Source: Lachnospiraceae bacterium
Lineage (GTDB): Bacteria; Bacillota; Clostridia; Lachnospirales; Lachnospiraceae
Assembly (NCBI GenBank): GCA_024698145.1
Contig: JAILRO010000016.1
Location: forward strand, 1-64,000
Length of the DNA stretch: 64,000 nucleotides
Reading direction: 5' to 3'
Made by a program: the position numbers and the translations under genes. Shown here one piece after another: positions 1 through 9,493 of the stretch; the first letter of the stretch is position 1, and every line of letters starts with the position of its first letter. Below the pieces are notes generated by a model, which made no database searches, was not told the origin of the DNA, and was given only the letters and a program-made list of their open reading frames with translations.

Positions 1-870
1 GCAGAATGGACCGCAATTCCTTACTCATTAGAACTTCATCCGGGCAATGGACAAATCGATGAGATTGATACTTCTTATCGTAGTGAAGAGATAAGTGAAG
101 AATACATCTACTACAAAGATTACGACGCAGATGATGAAGATTTTACGCTTCCTACACCACACAAGGATTACTACACCTTCTGTGGTTGGCACAAAGAAAG
201 TATCACCGGAGATGTTATAAATAAAATTGTCAGTGGATCTTTTGGTGATTTGGATTTATTTGCTGAATACGAGCCAACCAACTACACAATTAGCCTTAAC
301 GCAGATGGTGGTGTTATCAATAACAAAACATTTACCAAGGCTTCTGACAGCACGATATACACAGCAAACTACAACATAGAATCCGAAGATGTAGAACTTC
401 CAACAGCGACCAAGCAAGGTTATACTTTCGACGGATGGTATGCTGAAAATGCAGAAAGCAAAACAACTTCTGTAGCAAAAGGTTCAAACGGCAACAAGTC
501 ATACAAAGCAAAATGGACACCTAATGCAATTACAGATCCCCAACCGGTATCGAAATCTAATGCTAAGCCGATTACAGATTCAATCACACCGGTTGTTGCG
601 CCAAAACAAGAAACTTCACAACCGGAAGCGACAACCAATACGACAAAAACATACAGAATCACTTATGTTCTTTACCGTGGTAAGAACAACAAGAAAAATC
701 CGAAAAAATATACAGCCGGAAAAGGATTGAAAAAATTATATGCTCCTTCGAAAAAAGGATATAAGTTTGTTGGATGGTTCAAGGACAAGAAGAAAAAGAA
801 GAAAATTGCAAGTATTAGCAAAAAAACTATAGGTCCTGTTACCATTTATGCAAAGTGGAAAAAGAAATAA
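1..870 (+). CDS. InlB-repeat surface protein, C-terminal part (5' end outside window)
   Basis: The reading frame is open from the first base, so this is the last 289 residues of a longer protein. It holds at least three copies of the InlB/Listeria-Bacteroides type repeat, each ending in a G-[YF]-x-F-x-G-W strand (YTFCGWHK, GYTFDGWYA, GYKFVGWF) followed by an A-[KE]-[WY] strand. A Thr/Pro/Gln-rich linker lies between repeats two and three, and the protein ends in a Lys-rich AKWKKK tail without an LPXTG sorting signal. Such repeats occur in secreted or wall-associated adhesin-like proteins of Lachnospiraceae. The signal peptide and any N-terminal functional domain lie outside the window, so only the repeat region can be described. 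Confidence 0.85.
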   Translation, partial: AEWTAIPYSLELHPGNGQIDEIDTSYRSEEISEEYIYYKDYDADDEDFTLPTPHKDYYTFCGWHKESITGDVINKIVSGSFGDLDLFAEYEPTNYTISLNADGGVINNKTFTKASDSTIYTANYNIESEDVELPTATKQGYTFDGWYAENAESKTTSVAKGSNGNKSYKAKWTPNAITDPQPVSKSNAKPITDSITPVVAPKQETSQPEATTNTTKTYRITYVLYRGKNNKKNPKKYTAGKGLKKLYAPSKKGYKFVGWFKDKKKKKKIASISKKTIGPVTIYAKWKKK

Positions 871-883
871 TTATTAAAACCAA

Positions 884-950
884 AAAGAGGCTATCGCACC
901 GGATAATCATTGAGGGGTCACCTCACATATCATCCGGACGAAGCCTCTTT
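884..950. terminator. Bidirectional Rho-independent terminator
   Basis: AAAGAGGCT pairs with AAGCCTCTTT across a loop that itself contains a CCGGAT/ATCCGG pair. T runs flank the stem on both strands. It separates the convergent surface-protein gene and the minus-strand operon that ends at 964. Confidence 0.8.
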
Positions 951-963
951 AATTTTCTCTAAT

Positions 964-1578
964 TCACTCCAATGAAAGTTCGGCAACTCCTGCCTTACTA
1001 AGTCCAATCGCTCCTAAAAGGTAGCATCCCTGCGCAAGCATATTGACGCCCTCGGCAATCCAGTTCATCGATGACGCCGCAAAATCTCTTGACGAAAGAT
1101 AACCCATTCCAAGAGAGAATATGAATGAAAGAACGAACACAATAACAAGTGACGGTTTCTTAAGTTTAACCGCAAGACGACTTAGCACATAATACATTAG
1201 TGCAAGTCCTACAACGGTAAATCCAACAAAAAGAAATGTTCCTGAAAACACCGGCGGTGCCGCAGCAAGCACTACCTTTTGTTTGTGGAAAAGCATAGCC
1301 ATAAGCCCTATTCCCGCAAGCAGAAAACCAATGGACATTGTCGGGAAGAACAGTGTCCTTAACGATTCAAAATCGCACACTCCCGCTGCATATAAAAGCT
1401 TATACAGTGCCTTCAAAAAACCCGCGCACACACAATTAATCGTTCCCGCTGCAAAAAGCGCGAATGCACCCTTGCTCATCATATGATACAGTTTCCTCTG
1501 CAATATAACCGAGCCTACTGCAAACATGGCAACCGGTATAAAATCGGCAAGCGCCATAGGTATCGTGTAATGATTCAT
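964..1578 (-). CDS. Six-TM integral membrane protein of unknown function
   Basis: This 204-residue protein is almost entirely hydrophobic, with about six predicted membrane spans separated by short basic loops. I recognise no family motif. The start is supported by a GGGAGG ribosome binding site. It is the last gene of a three-gene minus-strand operon, 13 bp after the DUF1295 protein, so it probably works with that membrane protein and the NAD(P)-binding protein. A role in lipid or small-molecule metabolism at the membrane is only an inference from these neighbours. Confidence 0.6.
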   Translation of the reverse strand: MNHYTIPMALADFIPVAMFAVGSVILQRKLYHMMSKGAFALFAAGTINCVCAGFLKALYKLLYAAGVCDFESLRTLFFPTMSIGFLLAGIGLMAMLFHKQKVVLAAAPPVFSGTFLFVGFTVVGLALMYYVLSRLAVKLKKPSLVIVFVLSFIFSLGMGYLSSRDFAASSMNWIAEGVNMLAQGCYLLGAIGLSKAGVAELSLE

Positions 1579-1591
1579 TTAGCGCCTCCCT

Positions 1592-2398
1592 TTACCCCTG
1601 CTTCTTATTTAAATGATAAAGCGGTATAAGCGGAATGATGATAGGTGTCTTATCAGCATATTCGTTATATGCTGCGTCATTGCCGTAGCGTGCCATCTGA
1701 CGTTTCTCAAGACGCATCGCACCGTTGAACATAATAAGCACGATACAAACGTATGCAATAATTGCCATGATCCACTGACCGATACCCGCATATGTCGATA
1801 TTCCCGCAACAAAAACACCGGTCCAGAATATTATCTCACCAAGGTAGTTAGGACATCTTACAATCTTGAAAAGTCCCTTGGTTGCAACCATATTCGGATT
1901 TTCCTTTTTCTGTTTTGACTTCTGCATATCAGATAAAGACTCAAGTATAAGACCAAGTATTGATATAACGATACCTACAAGCGGCAAAGTTGTATCCTTT
2001 GAATCGTTAAAATAACGATAAAACATAGGGCTTACCTGTGCCATATAAAGTATAGCCACGCTTACCCATATCGAAATGCTGACGAATATAGGAAGCTTCT
2101 TGCCGTCGCCGGTAACCTCATTAAGTGTCTTTCTGTAGGCTGCATTTTTCACTTCTCTAACAACCAAAAAGCCCGAAAGCCTTGCACCGTATGCGATAAA
2201 CAAAAGCATCTGTACTGCCGCAAGCCAGACAACACCTTCTGCCCAGCCGTTCATCATCGTAAGAATAAATACTGTAATTCCACCACCGGCTATAGCAAAG
2301 CCGTATCCTATAGAAAGGAAATACACGTATTTATAAAAACCTACCGCACATAATACGGCACACACAATCAATATAATAAGTAAGTAATTCCAACCCAT
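1592..2398 (-). CDS. DUF1295 / steroid 5-alpha-reductase-like membrane protein
   Basis: This 268-residue polytopic membrane protein has about seven hydrophobic segments. Near residues 175-193 it carries GLFKIVRCPNYLGEI, the short motif typical of the DUF1295 family, which is related to steroid 5-alpha-reductases and isoprenylcysteine methyltransferases. In that superfamily the motif lies on the cytosolic face and helps bind NADPH or S-adenosylmethionine. The substrate is unknown. An AAAGGAGA site overlapping the end of the upstream NAD(P)-binding gene supports the start and translational coupling. The family call is firm; the reaction is not known. Confidence 0.75.
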   Translation of the reverse strand: MGWNYLLIILIVCAVLCAVGFYKYVYFLSIGYGFAIAGGGITVFILTMMNGWAEGVVWLAAVQMLLFIAYGARLSGFLVVREVKNAAYRKTLNEVTGDGKKLPIFVSISIWVSVAILYMAQVSPMFYRYFNDSKDTTLPLVGIVISILGLILESLSDMQKSKQKKENPNMVATKGLFKIVRCPNYLGEIIFWTGVFVAGISTYAGIGQWIMAIIAYVCIVLIMFNGAMRLEKRQMARYGNDAAYNEYADKTPIIIPLIPLYHLNKKQG

Positions 2399-2411
2399 CT
2401 TCGATTCTCCT

Positions 2412-3254
2412 TTACTTAAAGTTCTCTTTGATATACTCTTTGAAACTCATGTCTCCGTACTCGGTACTTCCGACCATTTCCTGTGTAAGAGTCCATTTTG
2501 AAAAACGAAGAATCGCTTCCTTGCCGTTACCTTTTAACTTATTAATAAATGCAAGAACATCAAAAAGCCATGCCGGTGCTCGCTTAATCACAGGCTCCTT
2601 ACCGGCAGCTTCAAAACACATGTTGGCAATCTCCTCATAAGAATATGTCTCCTTGCCACCAACCTCATACATCTTGTTTTCATCAAGCATATGTTTAACG
2701 ATGAAATCTCCGAAATCTTCTGTTGAAATAACATTGGCATGCACCGGCTTCTTGCCCAGAAGTGTTACTGCACCCTTTTCAATCATCGGTGAAAATACAT
2801 GGATTATGTCATAGAAATAGCCTGTCGGTCTGTGAATTACATATGTTATGCCACTCTTCTTAAGCTCTTCCTCAAAAAGATATTTCGCATGCAACATAGG
2901 TACCTTCGGCGCAAGATCCGCCTTAATAACCGAGATATAGGTGAAGTTCTTAACTCCGGCTGCTTTAGCCTCATTAAGAAGATTAAGATTACCCTGATAA
3001 TCAATGTCGTAATTAGTCACTGTAGCCGAACCCTTGGTAAGGCCTACTGTCGTAATAACAGCATCCGCTCCGTCGCAGACACCTTTAAGTGTTTCTGGCT
3101 TGGTTACATCAACCTTGATAAATGTGTAATTATCCGTTACACCGATGTCTCTCTGCATCATATCAAGAGCAACAACCTCGTAACCTTCCTTATTGAGCGC
3201 ACGAAAAACATCAGCGCCCAGATTACCGTACGCTCCGGCAAGAACAACTTTCAT
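2412..3254 (-). CDS. Atypical SDR / NmrA-like NAD(P)-binding protein
   Basis: The 280-residue protein opens with a beta strand and a GAYGNLG dinucleotide-binding loop (Gly7, Gly10, Gly13), followed by an acidic residue after the second strand (ALD) and VDVTKPETL, the usual layout of extended or atypical short-chain dehydrogenases. The HAKYLFEEELKKSG segment in the middle resembles NmrA-like and NDUFA9-like members, which often bind NAD(P) in redox sensing or modify quinone or lipid substrates. It is the first gene of a three-gene operon with two membrane proteins. AAGGAGG lies just upstream of the ATG. No classical YxxxK pair was identified with confidence, so catalysis is uncertain. Confidence 0.75.
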   Translation of the reverse strand: MKVVLAGAYGNLGADVFRALNKEGYEVVALDMMQRDIGVTDNYTFIKVDVTKPETLKGVCDGADAVITTVGLTKGSATVTNYDIDYQGNLNLLNEAKAAGVKNFTYISVIKADLAPKVPMLHAKYLFEEELKKSGITYVIHRPTGYFYDIIHVFSPMIEKGAVTLLGKKPVHANVISTEDFGDFIVKHMLDENKMYEVGGKETYSYEEIANMCFEAAGKEPVIKRAPAWLFDVLAFINKLKGNGKEAILRFSKWTLTQEMVGSTEYGDMSFKEYIKENFK

Positions 3255-3272
3255 ATAAAACCCTCCTTAAAC

Positions 3273-3290
3273 AGTGAATTTTCATTCACT
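3273..3290 (-). promoter_or_regulatory. Possible operator upstream of the SDR operon
   Basis: A perfect inverted repeat, AGTGAAT-TTTC-ATTCACT, lies about 20 bp upstream of the SDR start codon. Its size and position fit a dimeric repressor of TetR, MarR or HxlR type, but no such regulator is encoded next to it. It could also be a weak leader hairpin. Confidence 0.4.
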
Positions 3291-3351
3291 TTTACTACAT
3301 TTATTTTCTCATATACACTATTCCAATGCAACTGTTTTTTCCTATAACAAT

Positions 3352-3381
3352 TTGCCAAATATACACCCCCTATGTTATAAT
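3352..3381 (+). promoter_or_regulatory. Sigma-70-type promoter of the Cache histidine kinase
   Basis: TTGCCA (3352-3357) and TATAAT (3376-3381) are 18 bp apart, with TG one base before the -10 (extended -10). The kinase start codon is about 60 bp downstream. Confidence 0.65.
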
Positions 3382-3444
3382 ATGTGCATATTTTTTACAC
3401 TGTAACACTATGACAAATGTTTGGTAGTAAGGAATTAATGTATT

Positions 3445-6441
3445 ATGGGGAAAAAGCAAACTAATTCAATTCAGGATAAAACATTTCCGATTATTGAAAT
3501 CATCAGACATTACGGGTTCTCACGCGCAGTAATCTTCATGATTCTTGCGCTCTTCTTTGCTTCGCTCATTATCGGATACAATACCCTCTTAAGTTCATAT
3601 GCAAGGAAAAGTATATTAGAACAGGGCGAACTTAACGCCTCTAATCTTGCCAAGGAAGTTGAACTTTATCTTTCTACGGGATGCGATATTATCGAGCTTA
3701 ATTCAAACGTAACCAATTCAATGCTTGAAAACAACGCGTCCTCCGAGGAAATTCTTGAATACATAACCACACAAACTGATATGATTCACAATTCAATTCT
3801 TCCTGAGACTACCGGTTTGTACGGTTGTTTTAACGGACAATTCTTGGACGGTTCCGGCTGGGACCCGGGTCCGGATTTCGATCCGGAATCAAGGCCATGG
3901 TATATTGAGGCGGTTGCCAACAAAGGCAGTTGCGCTCTTATCAACCCTTACTTAGATCTCGATACCGGTGATATCGTTTTATCGATTGCACAGACTCTTC
4001 CCAATGACAAAGACGTCATTTCGTTAGACCTTACCTTAAGTAAGATTCAGGAGCTTTTGCAAAACTATGCTATAGACGAGAAAAACACTACAAGAATGAT
4101 TGTAAGTAACAACGGCATGGTTGTTGCCCACTCAGACGAAGAGGAACTTGGTAAGAACTACATAGAAGAAACCGAAAGTTTCGGCGCATTTGTACTGCAT
4201 AATTGTAACAGGCACAGAGAAAGATCATTTGATATTTCTTATAAGGGCATGAGCTACAACGTGTGTTCAATACCGATAGGCAACGGCTGGCGAAGCATCT
4301 CTATAGTCAAATCAAGAAACGTGTACCGACCACTTAAGATTATGTTGTTTGTCAGCGTTCTCGCAATTATTTTTACGTTCATTATCTTCTCGATAATCAC
4401 CGTAAGAACAGGTAAGCGAACATTAGTTGCAGACAACTTAAGTAATATACTTAGTTCTTCCGCTGATATTTACATGTCTCTTTGTGATCTTGATGTAATC
4501 AATAACACCGCTGTGGGAATCAAGAACGTTAACCCGGCTATAGCCAAAGCGGTTGAAGCCTGTGACAACAACATGAAAGAAATCTTCCTGGGCATTATGC
4601 AGGGACTTCCGGAAAGCCCCACCAAGCAACGTGCCATTGATTTTACCGATCTTTCTACAATAGACGAAAGAATGAAAGACAACAATATAGAAACAATCGA
4701 GTACTTAAGTTACGGTGACATATGGGTTAGAGCGCGACTTATCGTGTCCAAGCGGACCCCTGAAGGCAAAGTTTCACACGTTCTTTGGATGCTTGAGAAC
4801 ATTAACGACGAGAAGAAAGAACGCGACAAGCTCATCGATATGTCCGACCGTGCGGTTGCTGCAAGCGAAGCCAAATCAGCCTTCCTTTCTAACATGTCGC
4901 ACGAGATTAGAACGCCTATTAACGCGATTCTCGGCATGAACGAGATGGTACTTAGAGAGTGCGATGACGAAAGTATAATTGGCTACTCACACAACATCCA
5001 ATCCGCCGGTAACACTCTTCTTGGTTTGGTAAATGATATCCTTGACTTTTCAAAGATTGAGTCCGGCAAAATGGAAATTATTCCGGTAGATTACGACCTT
5101 GCTTCGGTACTTAACGACCTTGTTAATATGATAACGCCAAGACTTGAATCGAAAGGACTTGAGCTTATCCTCGATATAGACAAAACGGTCCCTCACCTTT
5201 TACACGGTGATGACGTAAGAATCAGACAGGTAATAACCAACATTCTAACCAATGCCGCCAAATACACCGAAAAAGGAAGCGTTACGTTATCTGTTTCTTA
5301 TTCCAAAGCATCCGATGACGACAATTTGATTTCTCTTAATGTTGCGGTCAAAGATACCGGTATCGGAATCAAGGAAGAAGACATGAACAAACTCTTCTCT
5401 GAGTTTGAAAGAATCGAGGAGAAACGCAACCGTACAATTGAAGGTACGGGACTTGGTATGGCGATAACCCAAAGCATACTTTCCATGATGGACAGCGAAT
5501 TAGTTGTAGAGAGCATATATGGACAGGGTTCTGTATTTTCGTTTGAGCTTGTACAGCATGTAAGAGACTTTGAACAGCTTGGTGACTATGAGGAAACATT
5601 TAAACAAGCTGTAACTACGAAAGAGAAATACTACGGCAAGTTCACCGCGCCGGATGCAAGGATTCTTGTTGTCGATGATACATCAATGAATATCCTTGTG
5701 TTCACAAGCCTGTTAAAGCCTACAAACATGACCATTGACACGGCAGGGAGTGGTGATGAAGGAATTGCATTTGCTCTTGCAAACAAATACGACATAATCT
5801 TCTTAGACCACATGATGCCCAAAAAAGATGGTATCGAAACGCTTCATGAGCTCATGGAGCACGATGATAATCCCAACAAGGATACACCGATTATCTGTCT
5901 TACCGCTAACGCAATACAGGGTGCGCGCGAACAATATCTCGAGGCCGGTTTTGATGATTACCTGACAAAACCTATTGATTCACAAAACCTTGAGAATATG
6001 ATATTAGCACACCTTCCGAAAAACCTTGTTATACCTATCGAGGAAGAAACAGCAGAGGAAGAGCATACTGTTAAGCAAACAGACGAAGATGCGTTCCTCC
6101 CGGATTTCATTTTCACGATTATTGATTTGAACACCATTTGCGGAATCAAGAACTGCTTTGGTTCAGAGAAAATGTACATGAAGGCTCTTATCGCTTTTGC
6201 CAAGACTATGGAGCCGATGATTACATCTACCGTCAACTATAAGGAAACCGGCGACATGGAGGATGTTCTTATCAACATTAAGACAATCAAAGCTGCTGCG
6301 GAAATGATAGGAGCCGATTGGATAGCCAATATCGCGTATGACATCGAGGAAGACCCCGAAAGCGATGAACTTGACGAAATGCTACACGAACTGTTCGACA
6401 GTTGCAGACAACTGTGTAGCCACCTTGCACCACTGTTATAA
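3445..6441 (+). CDS. Cache-domain hybrid sensor histidine kinase with receiver and degenerate Hpt
   Basis: This 998-residue protein has a membrane span near residues 28-50, an extracellular double-Cache-like sensor (about 55-290, containing the DPESRPWYIEA signature) and a second span near 298-320. A PAS-like linker, HisKA (SHEIRTPIN, phospho-accepting His486), HATPase (N box NAAKYTEKG, G1 DTGIGI, G2 GTGLGMAI), a receiver domain (Asp788 in FLDHMMPKKDG) and a C-terminal helical Hpt-like domain follow. In the Hpt region the expected HxLK motif reads KTIK, with Lys946 at the position of the phospho-accepting His, so a complete phosphorelay to Hpt looks impossible. Cache domains sense small extracellular ligands such as amino acids or organic acids; the ligand here is unknown. 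The gene stands alone. AAGGA precedes the ATG. Confidence 0.88.
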   Translation: MGKKQTNSIQDKTFPIIEIIRHYGFSRAVIFMILALFFASLIIGYNTLLSSYARKSILEQGELNASNLAKEVELYLSTGCDIIELNSNVTNSMLENNASSEEILEYITTQTDMIHNSILPETTGLYGCFNGQFLDGSGWDPGPDFDPESRPWYIEAVANKGSCALINPYLDLDTGDIVLSIAQTLPNDKDVISLDLTLSKIQELLQNYAIDEKNTTRMIVSNNGMVVAHSDEEELGKNYIEETESFGAFVLHNCNRHRERSFDISYKGMSYNVCSIPIGNGWRSISIVKSRNVYRPLKIMLFVSVLAIIFTFIIFSIITVRTGKRTLVADNLSNILSSSADIYMSLCDLDVINNTAVGIKNVNPAIAKAVEACDNNMKEIFLGIMQGLPESPTKQRAIDFTDLSTIDERMKDNNIETIEYLSYGDIWVRARLIVSKRTPEGKVSHVLWMLENINDEKKERDKLIDMSDRAVAASEAKSAFLSNMSHEIRTPINAILGMNEMVLRECDDESIIGYSHNIQSAGNTLLGLVNDILDFSKIESGKMEIIPVDYDLASVLNDLVNMITPRLESKGLELILDIDKTVPHLLHGDDVRIRQVITNILTNAAKYTEKGSVTLSVSYSKASDDDNLISLNVAVKDTGIGIKEEDMNKLFSEFERIEEKRNRTIEGTGLGMAITQSILSMMDSELVVESIYGQGSVFSFELVQHVRDFEQLGDYEETFKQAVTTKEKYYGKFTAPDARILVVDDTSMNILVFTSLLKPTNMTIDTAGSGDEGIAFALANKYDIIFLDHMMPKKDGIETLHELMEHDDNPNKDTPIICLTANAIQGAREQYLEAGFDDYLTKPIDSQNLENMILAHLPKNLVIPIEEETAEEEHTVKQTDEDAFLPDFIFTIIDLNTICGIKNCFGSEKMYMKALIAFAKTMEPMITSTVNYKETGDMEDVLINIKTIKAAAEMIGADWIANIAYDIEEDPESDELDEMLHELFDSCRQLCSHLAPLL

Positions 6442-6448
6442 TAAACCA

Positions 6449-6493
6449 AAAGCCCGACGATATCCCATATCGGATACCATCGGGCCTTTCTTA
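6449..6493. terminator. Bidirectional Rho-independent terminator
   Basis: AAAGCCCGA...TCGGGCCTTT forms a long interrupted hairpin that also contains ATATCC/GGATA pairs. T tracts occur on both strands. It separates the convergent kinase and HMGL-type synthase genes. Confidence 0.8.
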
Positions 6494-6507
6494 TTTAACA
6501 TGAAACA

Positions 6508-7869
6508 TCAAGAGAATTCGTGATACTTAGCTATCATTTCATCATCACTGATTATTGTGATTCGTCCATTGTCATATTCGCTTGTAACCCATTCGGATAT
6601 TTTCTGAATAATCGGTGCAGTCTTAGGAAGCTCTGCTTCACCAAGTTTCTTTCTGTAATCATTAACCCAAAAACCGATTCCCGCAACACCGGATGTAGCT
6701 GTTATCGACACCTTCGGTGGACGGTTAAGAATTGTCTCCGTATCGAAAATATTGTATATTTCAGGGTCTTTCATCATTCCGTCCGCATGAATACCTGCTC
6801 TTGTCAGGTTGAAGTTAGAACCAACAAAAGGTGTCATCGGCGGAAGATTATAATTAGTCTCATTCTGAATATACTCGGCAATCTCGGTTATAACCTGTGT
6901 ATTCATTCCGTTGAGATGTCCTCGAAGTGATGCATACTCAAAGACCATAGCCTCAAGGGGAACATTACCTGTACGCTCTCCTATTCCGAGCAATGAACAG
7001 TTAACCGCAGACGCACCATACATCCAGGCGGTTGTTGCATTGACAACTCCCTTGTAGAAATCATTATGTCCATGCCACTCTATCATTTCAGACGGAACAT
7101 CTGCATGATGCTGAAGACCATAAATGATTCCGGATACGCTTCGCGGAAGCGCAGCACCGGGATACGGTACTCCATAACCCATCGTATCACAGGCACGAAT
7201 CTTAATCGGCACACCGCTTTCTCTTGAAAGTTCCATCAACTTGTTGGCAAATGGAACGACGAAACCATAGAAATCCGCACGGGTGATATCCTCAAAATGA
7301 CATCTCGGGCGAAGTCCTGCCTCGATACAATCTGATACAATTCCTAAATATTTATCAAGTGCCTGTGCACGCGTAAGTCCCATCTTATGGAAGATGTGGT
7401 AATCCGAACATGACACAAGAACACCTGTCTCTTTCACACCAATCGATTTGACAAGTTCAAAATCTTTCTTATTGGCACGAATCCACGTGGTAATCTCAGG
7501 GAACTCATAATCAAGTTCCATACACTTCTCAAGAGCCGCTCTGTCCTTCTCAGAATACACAAAGAACTCAGTCTGTCTTATCATACCCTGCTTGCCGCCT
7601 AACTTGTGCAAGAGCTTGTATATGTGAACCATCTGCTCTGTTGTATACGGAGTTCTTGACTGCTGCCCATCACGAAATGATGTGTCGGTTATGAAAATGT
7701 CCTCCGGCATATTCTCGGGAACTCTACGATAGTTGAACGCAATCTTAGGAGTCTCGGTGTACGGGAACATTTCACGGAAAAGCTCAGGCTCATTAACATC
7801 CTGCAACTGATAGATGTATGGATCCTGCTCAAGTTTCAGTGTTTTGTCACTAAGTCTAATGTGTTTCAT
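6508..7869 (-). CDS. HMGL-family acyl transferase, probable Re-citrate synthase
   Basis: This 453-residue protein belongs to the 2-isopropylmalate/homocitrate synthase (HMGL) family. DTSFRDGQQS near residue 62 is the metal- and acid-binding strand, with Gln-Gln in place of the usual Glu-Gln. HGHND supplies the metal-binding histidines, and SLLGIGERTGN is the other conserved loop. There is no C-terminal leucine-regulatory domain, which argues against LeuA and citramalate synthase. Length and overall sequence flavour match the Re-specific citrate synthase described from Clostridium kluyveri, which condenses acetyl-CoA and oxaloacetate to citrate in anaerobes lacking GltA. AGAGGAG precedes the ATG. 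It is monocistronic. Homocitrate or another 2-alkylmalate as product cannot be excluded. Confidence 0.7.
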   Translation of the reverse strand: MKHIRLSDKTLKLEQDPYIYQLQDVNEPELFREMFPYTETPKIAFNYRRVPENMPEDIFITDTSFRDGQQSRTPYTTEQMVHIYKLLHKLGGKQGMIRQTEFFVYSEKDRAALEKCMELDYEFPEITTWIRANKKDFELVKSIGVKETGVLVSCSDYHIFHKMGLTRAQALDKYLGIVSDCIEAGLRPRCHFEDITRADFYGFVVPFANKLMELSRESGVPIKIRACDTMGYGVPYPGAALPRSVSGIIYGLQHHADVPSEMIEWHGHNDFYKGVVNATTAWMYGASAVNCSLLGIGERTGNVPLEAMVFEYASLRGHLNGMNTQVITEIAEYIQNETNYNLPPMTPFVGSNFNLTRAGIHADGMMKDPEIYNIFDTETILNRPPKVSITATSGVAGIGFWVNDYRKKLGEAELPKTAPIIQKISEWVTSEYDNGRITIISDDEMIAKYHEFS

Positions 7870-8065
7870 GACTATTCTCCTCTGTCATATAACATTTTTG
7901 CAATGGCGTATATGGATCATTTCATATAACCATAACTAAAATAAGTATATCCCTTAAAAAAAGTATTGTAAAGTGTAAAATGATTTGTGGAAAAACGTGA
8001 AAAAATATGATATCATATTAGTTATTAATGGGGATTACTTTTTATTTGTATTATGGGGGATACCA

Positions 8066-9478
8066 ATGAACGGGAAAAAACTCAAAAAAAAAAAAATGAA
8101 ATCTATATCGTTCAGACTACCACTGCTTGTAATATTAAGCAGTATTCTTATTATGCTTTCCATAATTCCAACCATATATTTTCGAGTCAAAAATGATATG
8201 ATAGAGGACTATTCTAGTCTTGGTCGCGGCATTACCAATTTCATGGCATCCGACGTTGATGGCGATAAGGTTGATGAATATATTTCCAAAAACTTTGAGA
8301 TGGATGAATATAATCAAATAATCAGTAATTTCCAAAGACTCAAAGAGAATTATCCGGATGTTTTGTACGTGTACGTGTATCGTTATACCAAAGACGGTGT
8401 AACCGTTGTTATTGATATAGACAGCGAAAACGGTAAGTTAGACGCCGACCCGCCGGGAACAGTCTTACCAATCGACGAGGCTACTCTTCCGTATATCGAC
8501 GATTTCTGTGCCGGCAGACAAACTCCCGCAATTCTGGGAAATACTGCCGACGGATACCTGCTGTCATATGAGGCACCGGTCTTTGACAGCAATGGCAACT
8601 ATCAATGCCACGTAGGAATAGATTTTTCCATGGCAAAGATTAAGAAACAAAGTCTTAAAATGGTTGCAAGCATTCTTACCGTTATCTATGTAATAATGTT
8701 TATGATAATGGTTTTTGACGTCCTTATGATTAAAAAGCGAATCATCGGACCAATTAACAGCATTGCCAAATGTACACACAAGTTCTCCTACACAACAGCC
8801 AAAGAACGTATGCGTAATATTCAACTCATGGAGAGTCTCAACATCAATACAGGAGATGAAATTGAAGAACTCTATTCTGATTTCCTGTCGGTACTCAAGG
8901 AAAGCGTGTACTACATTACCAACTATGGTAAGGCAAAGCTTGATATTCAAGATAAGGAGAAGACAATTGGCGAGATAAGACAGGTCGCTTACATGGATTC
9001 TTTAACAGGGCTCGGCAACAAAGCAGGACTTATCAAAGACACAGAACAATTAAAAAGCGATATAGCTTCGGGCAATGCAACATTTGCCGTTGTAATGTTA
9101 GATGTTAACAATTTGAAATATGTTAATGATACTTTCGGTCACGAAGCCGGCGATGCGTATATTAAGAACTGTAGCGCAATGATGAGTAGCGAATATTCCA
9201 ACAGCCAGGTATATCGTCTCGGCGGTGACGAGTTTGTCGTTGTTCTTACCGGAGACGAATACGTGAAACGTAACGAGCACTATCTGCGAATTACAAAGGC
9301 GTTCATTAAGTCCTACGAGCAACCGGACAAAGAACCTTTCGAGAGATATTCTGCTTCCGTTGGAATGTCGGATTACAGACAGGGCGACGAAAGCTTTGAA
9401 CAGGTATTAAAAAGAGCCGACGAAGCCATGTACGAATACAAAGTCAAGTTCAAAGAAAAACATGGCAGTTACAGATAA
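8066..9478 (+). CDS. Membrane-anchored diguanylate cyclase (GGDEF)
   Basis: Two membrane spans (about residues 12-35 and 195-218 from this start) frame an extracellular sensor region of roughly 160 residues. A HAMP-like linker, a short helix and a GGDEF domain with an intact RLGGDEF active site (GGDEF at residues 386-390) follow. It should make cyclic di-GMP from two GTP in response to an external signal. The RxxD inhibitory site expected just before GGDEF is absent, so product inhibition is unlikely. I chose the ATG at 8066 because GGGGGAT lies just upstream; an upstream in-frame ATG at 7985 has no ribosome binding site. A run of 13 A residues at 8084-8096 sits just inside the gene. Confidence 0.85.
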   Translation: MNGKKLKKKKMKSISFRLPLLVILSSILIMLSIIPTIYFRVKNDMIEDYSSLGRGITNFMASDVDGDKVDEYISKNFEMDEYNQIISNFQRLKENYPDVLYVYVYRYTKDGVTVVIDIDSENGKLDADPPGTVLPIDEATLPYIDDFCAGRQTPAILGNTADGYLLSYEAPVFDSNGNYQCHVGIDFSMAKIKKQSLKMVASILTVIYVIMFMIMVFDVLMIKKRIIGPINSIAKCTHKFSYTTAKERMRNIQLMESLNINTGDEIEELYSDFLSVLKESVYYITNYGKAKLDIQDKEKTIGEIRQVAYMDSLTGLGNKAGLIKDTEQLKSDIASGNATFAVVMLDVNNLKYVNDTFGHEAGDAYIKNCSAMMSSEYSNSQVYRLGGDEFVVVLTGDEYVKRNEHYLRITKAFIKSYEQPDKEPFERYSASVGMSDYRQGDESFEQVLKRADEAMYEYKVKFKEKHGSYR

Positions 9479-9493
9479 CGGTATAATAATTAA

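Noticed and set aside
8564-8950. 128-residue minus-strand frame opposite the GGDEF gene
   Set aside because: Antisense shadow without initiation signals.
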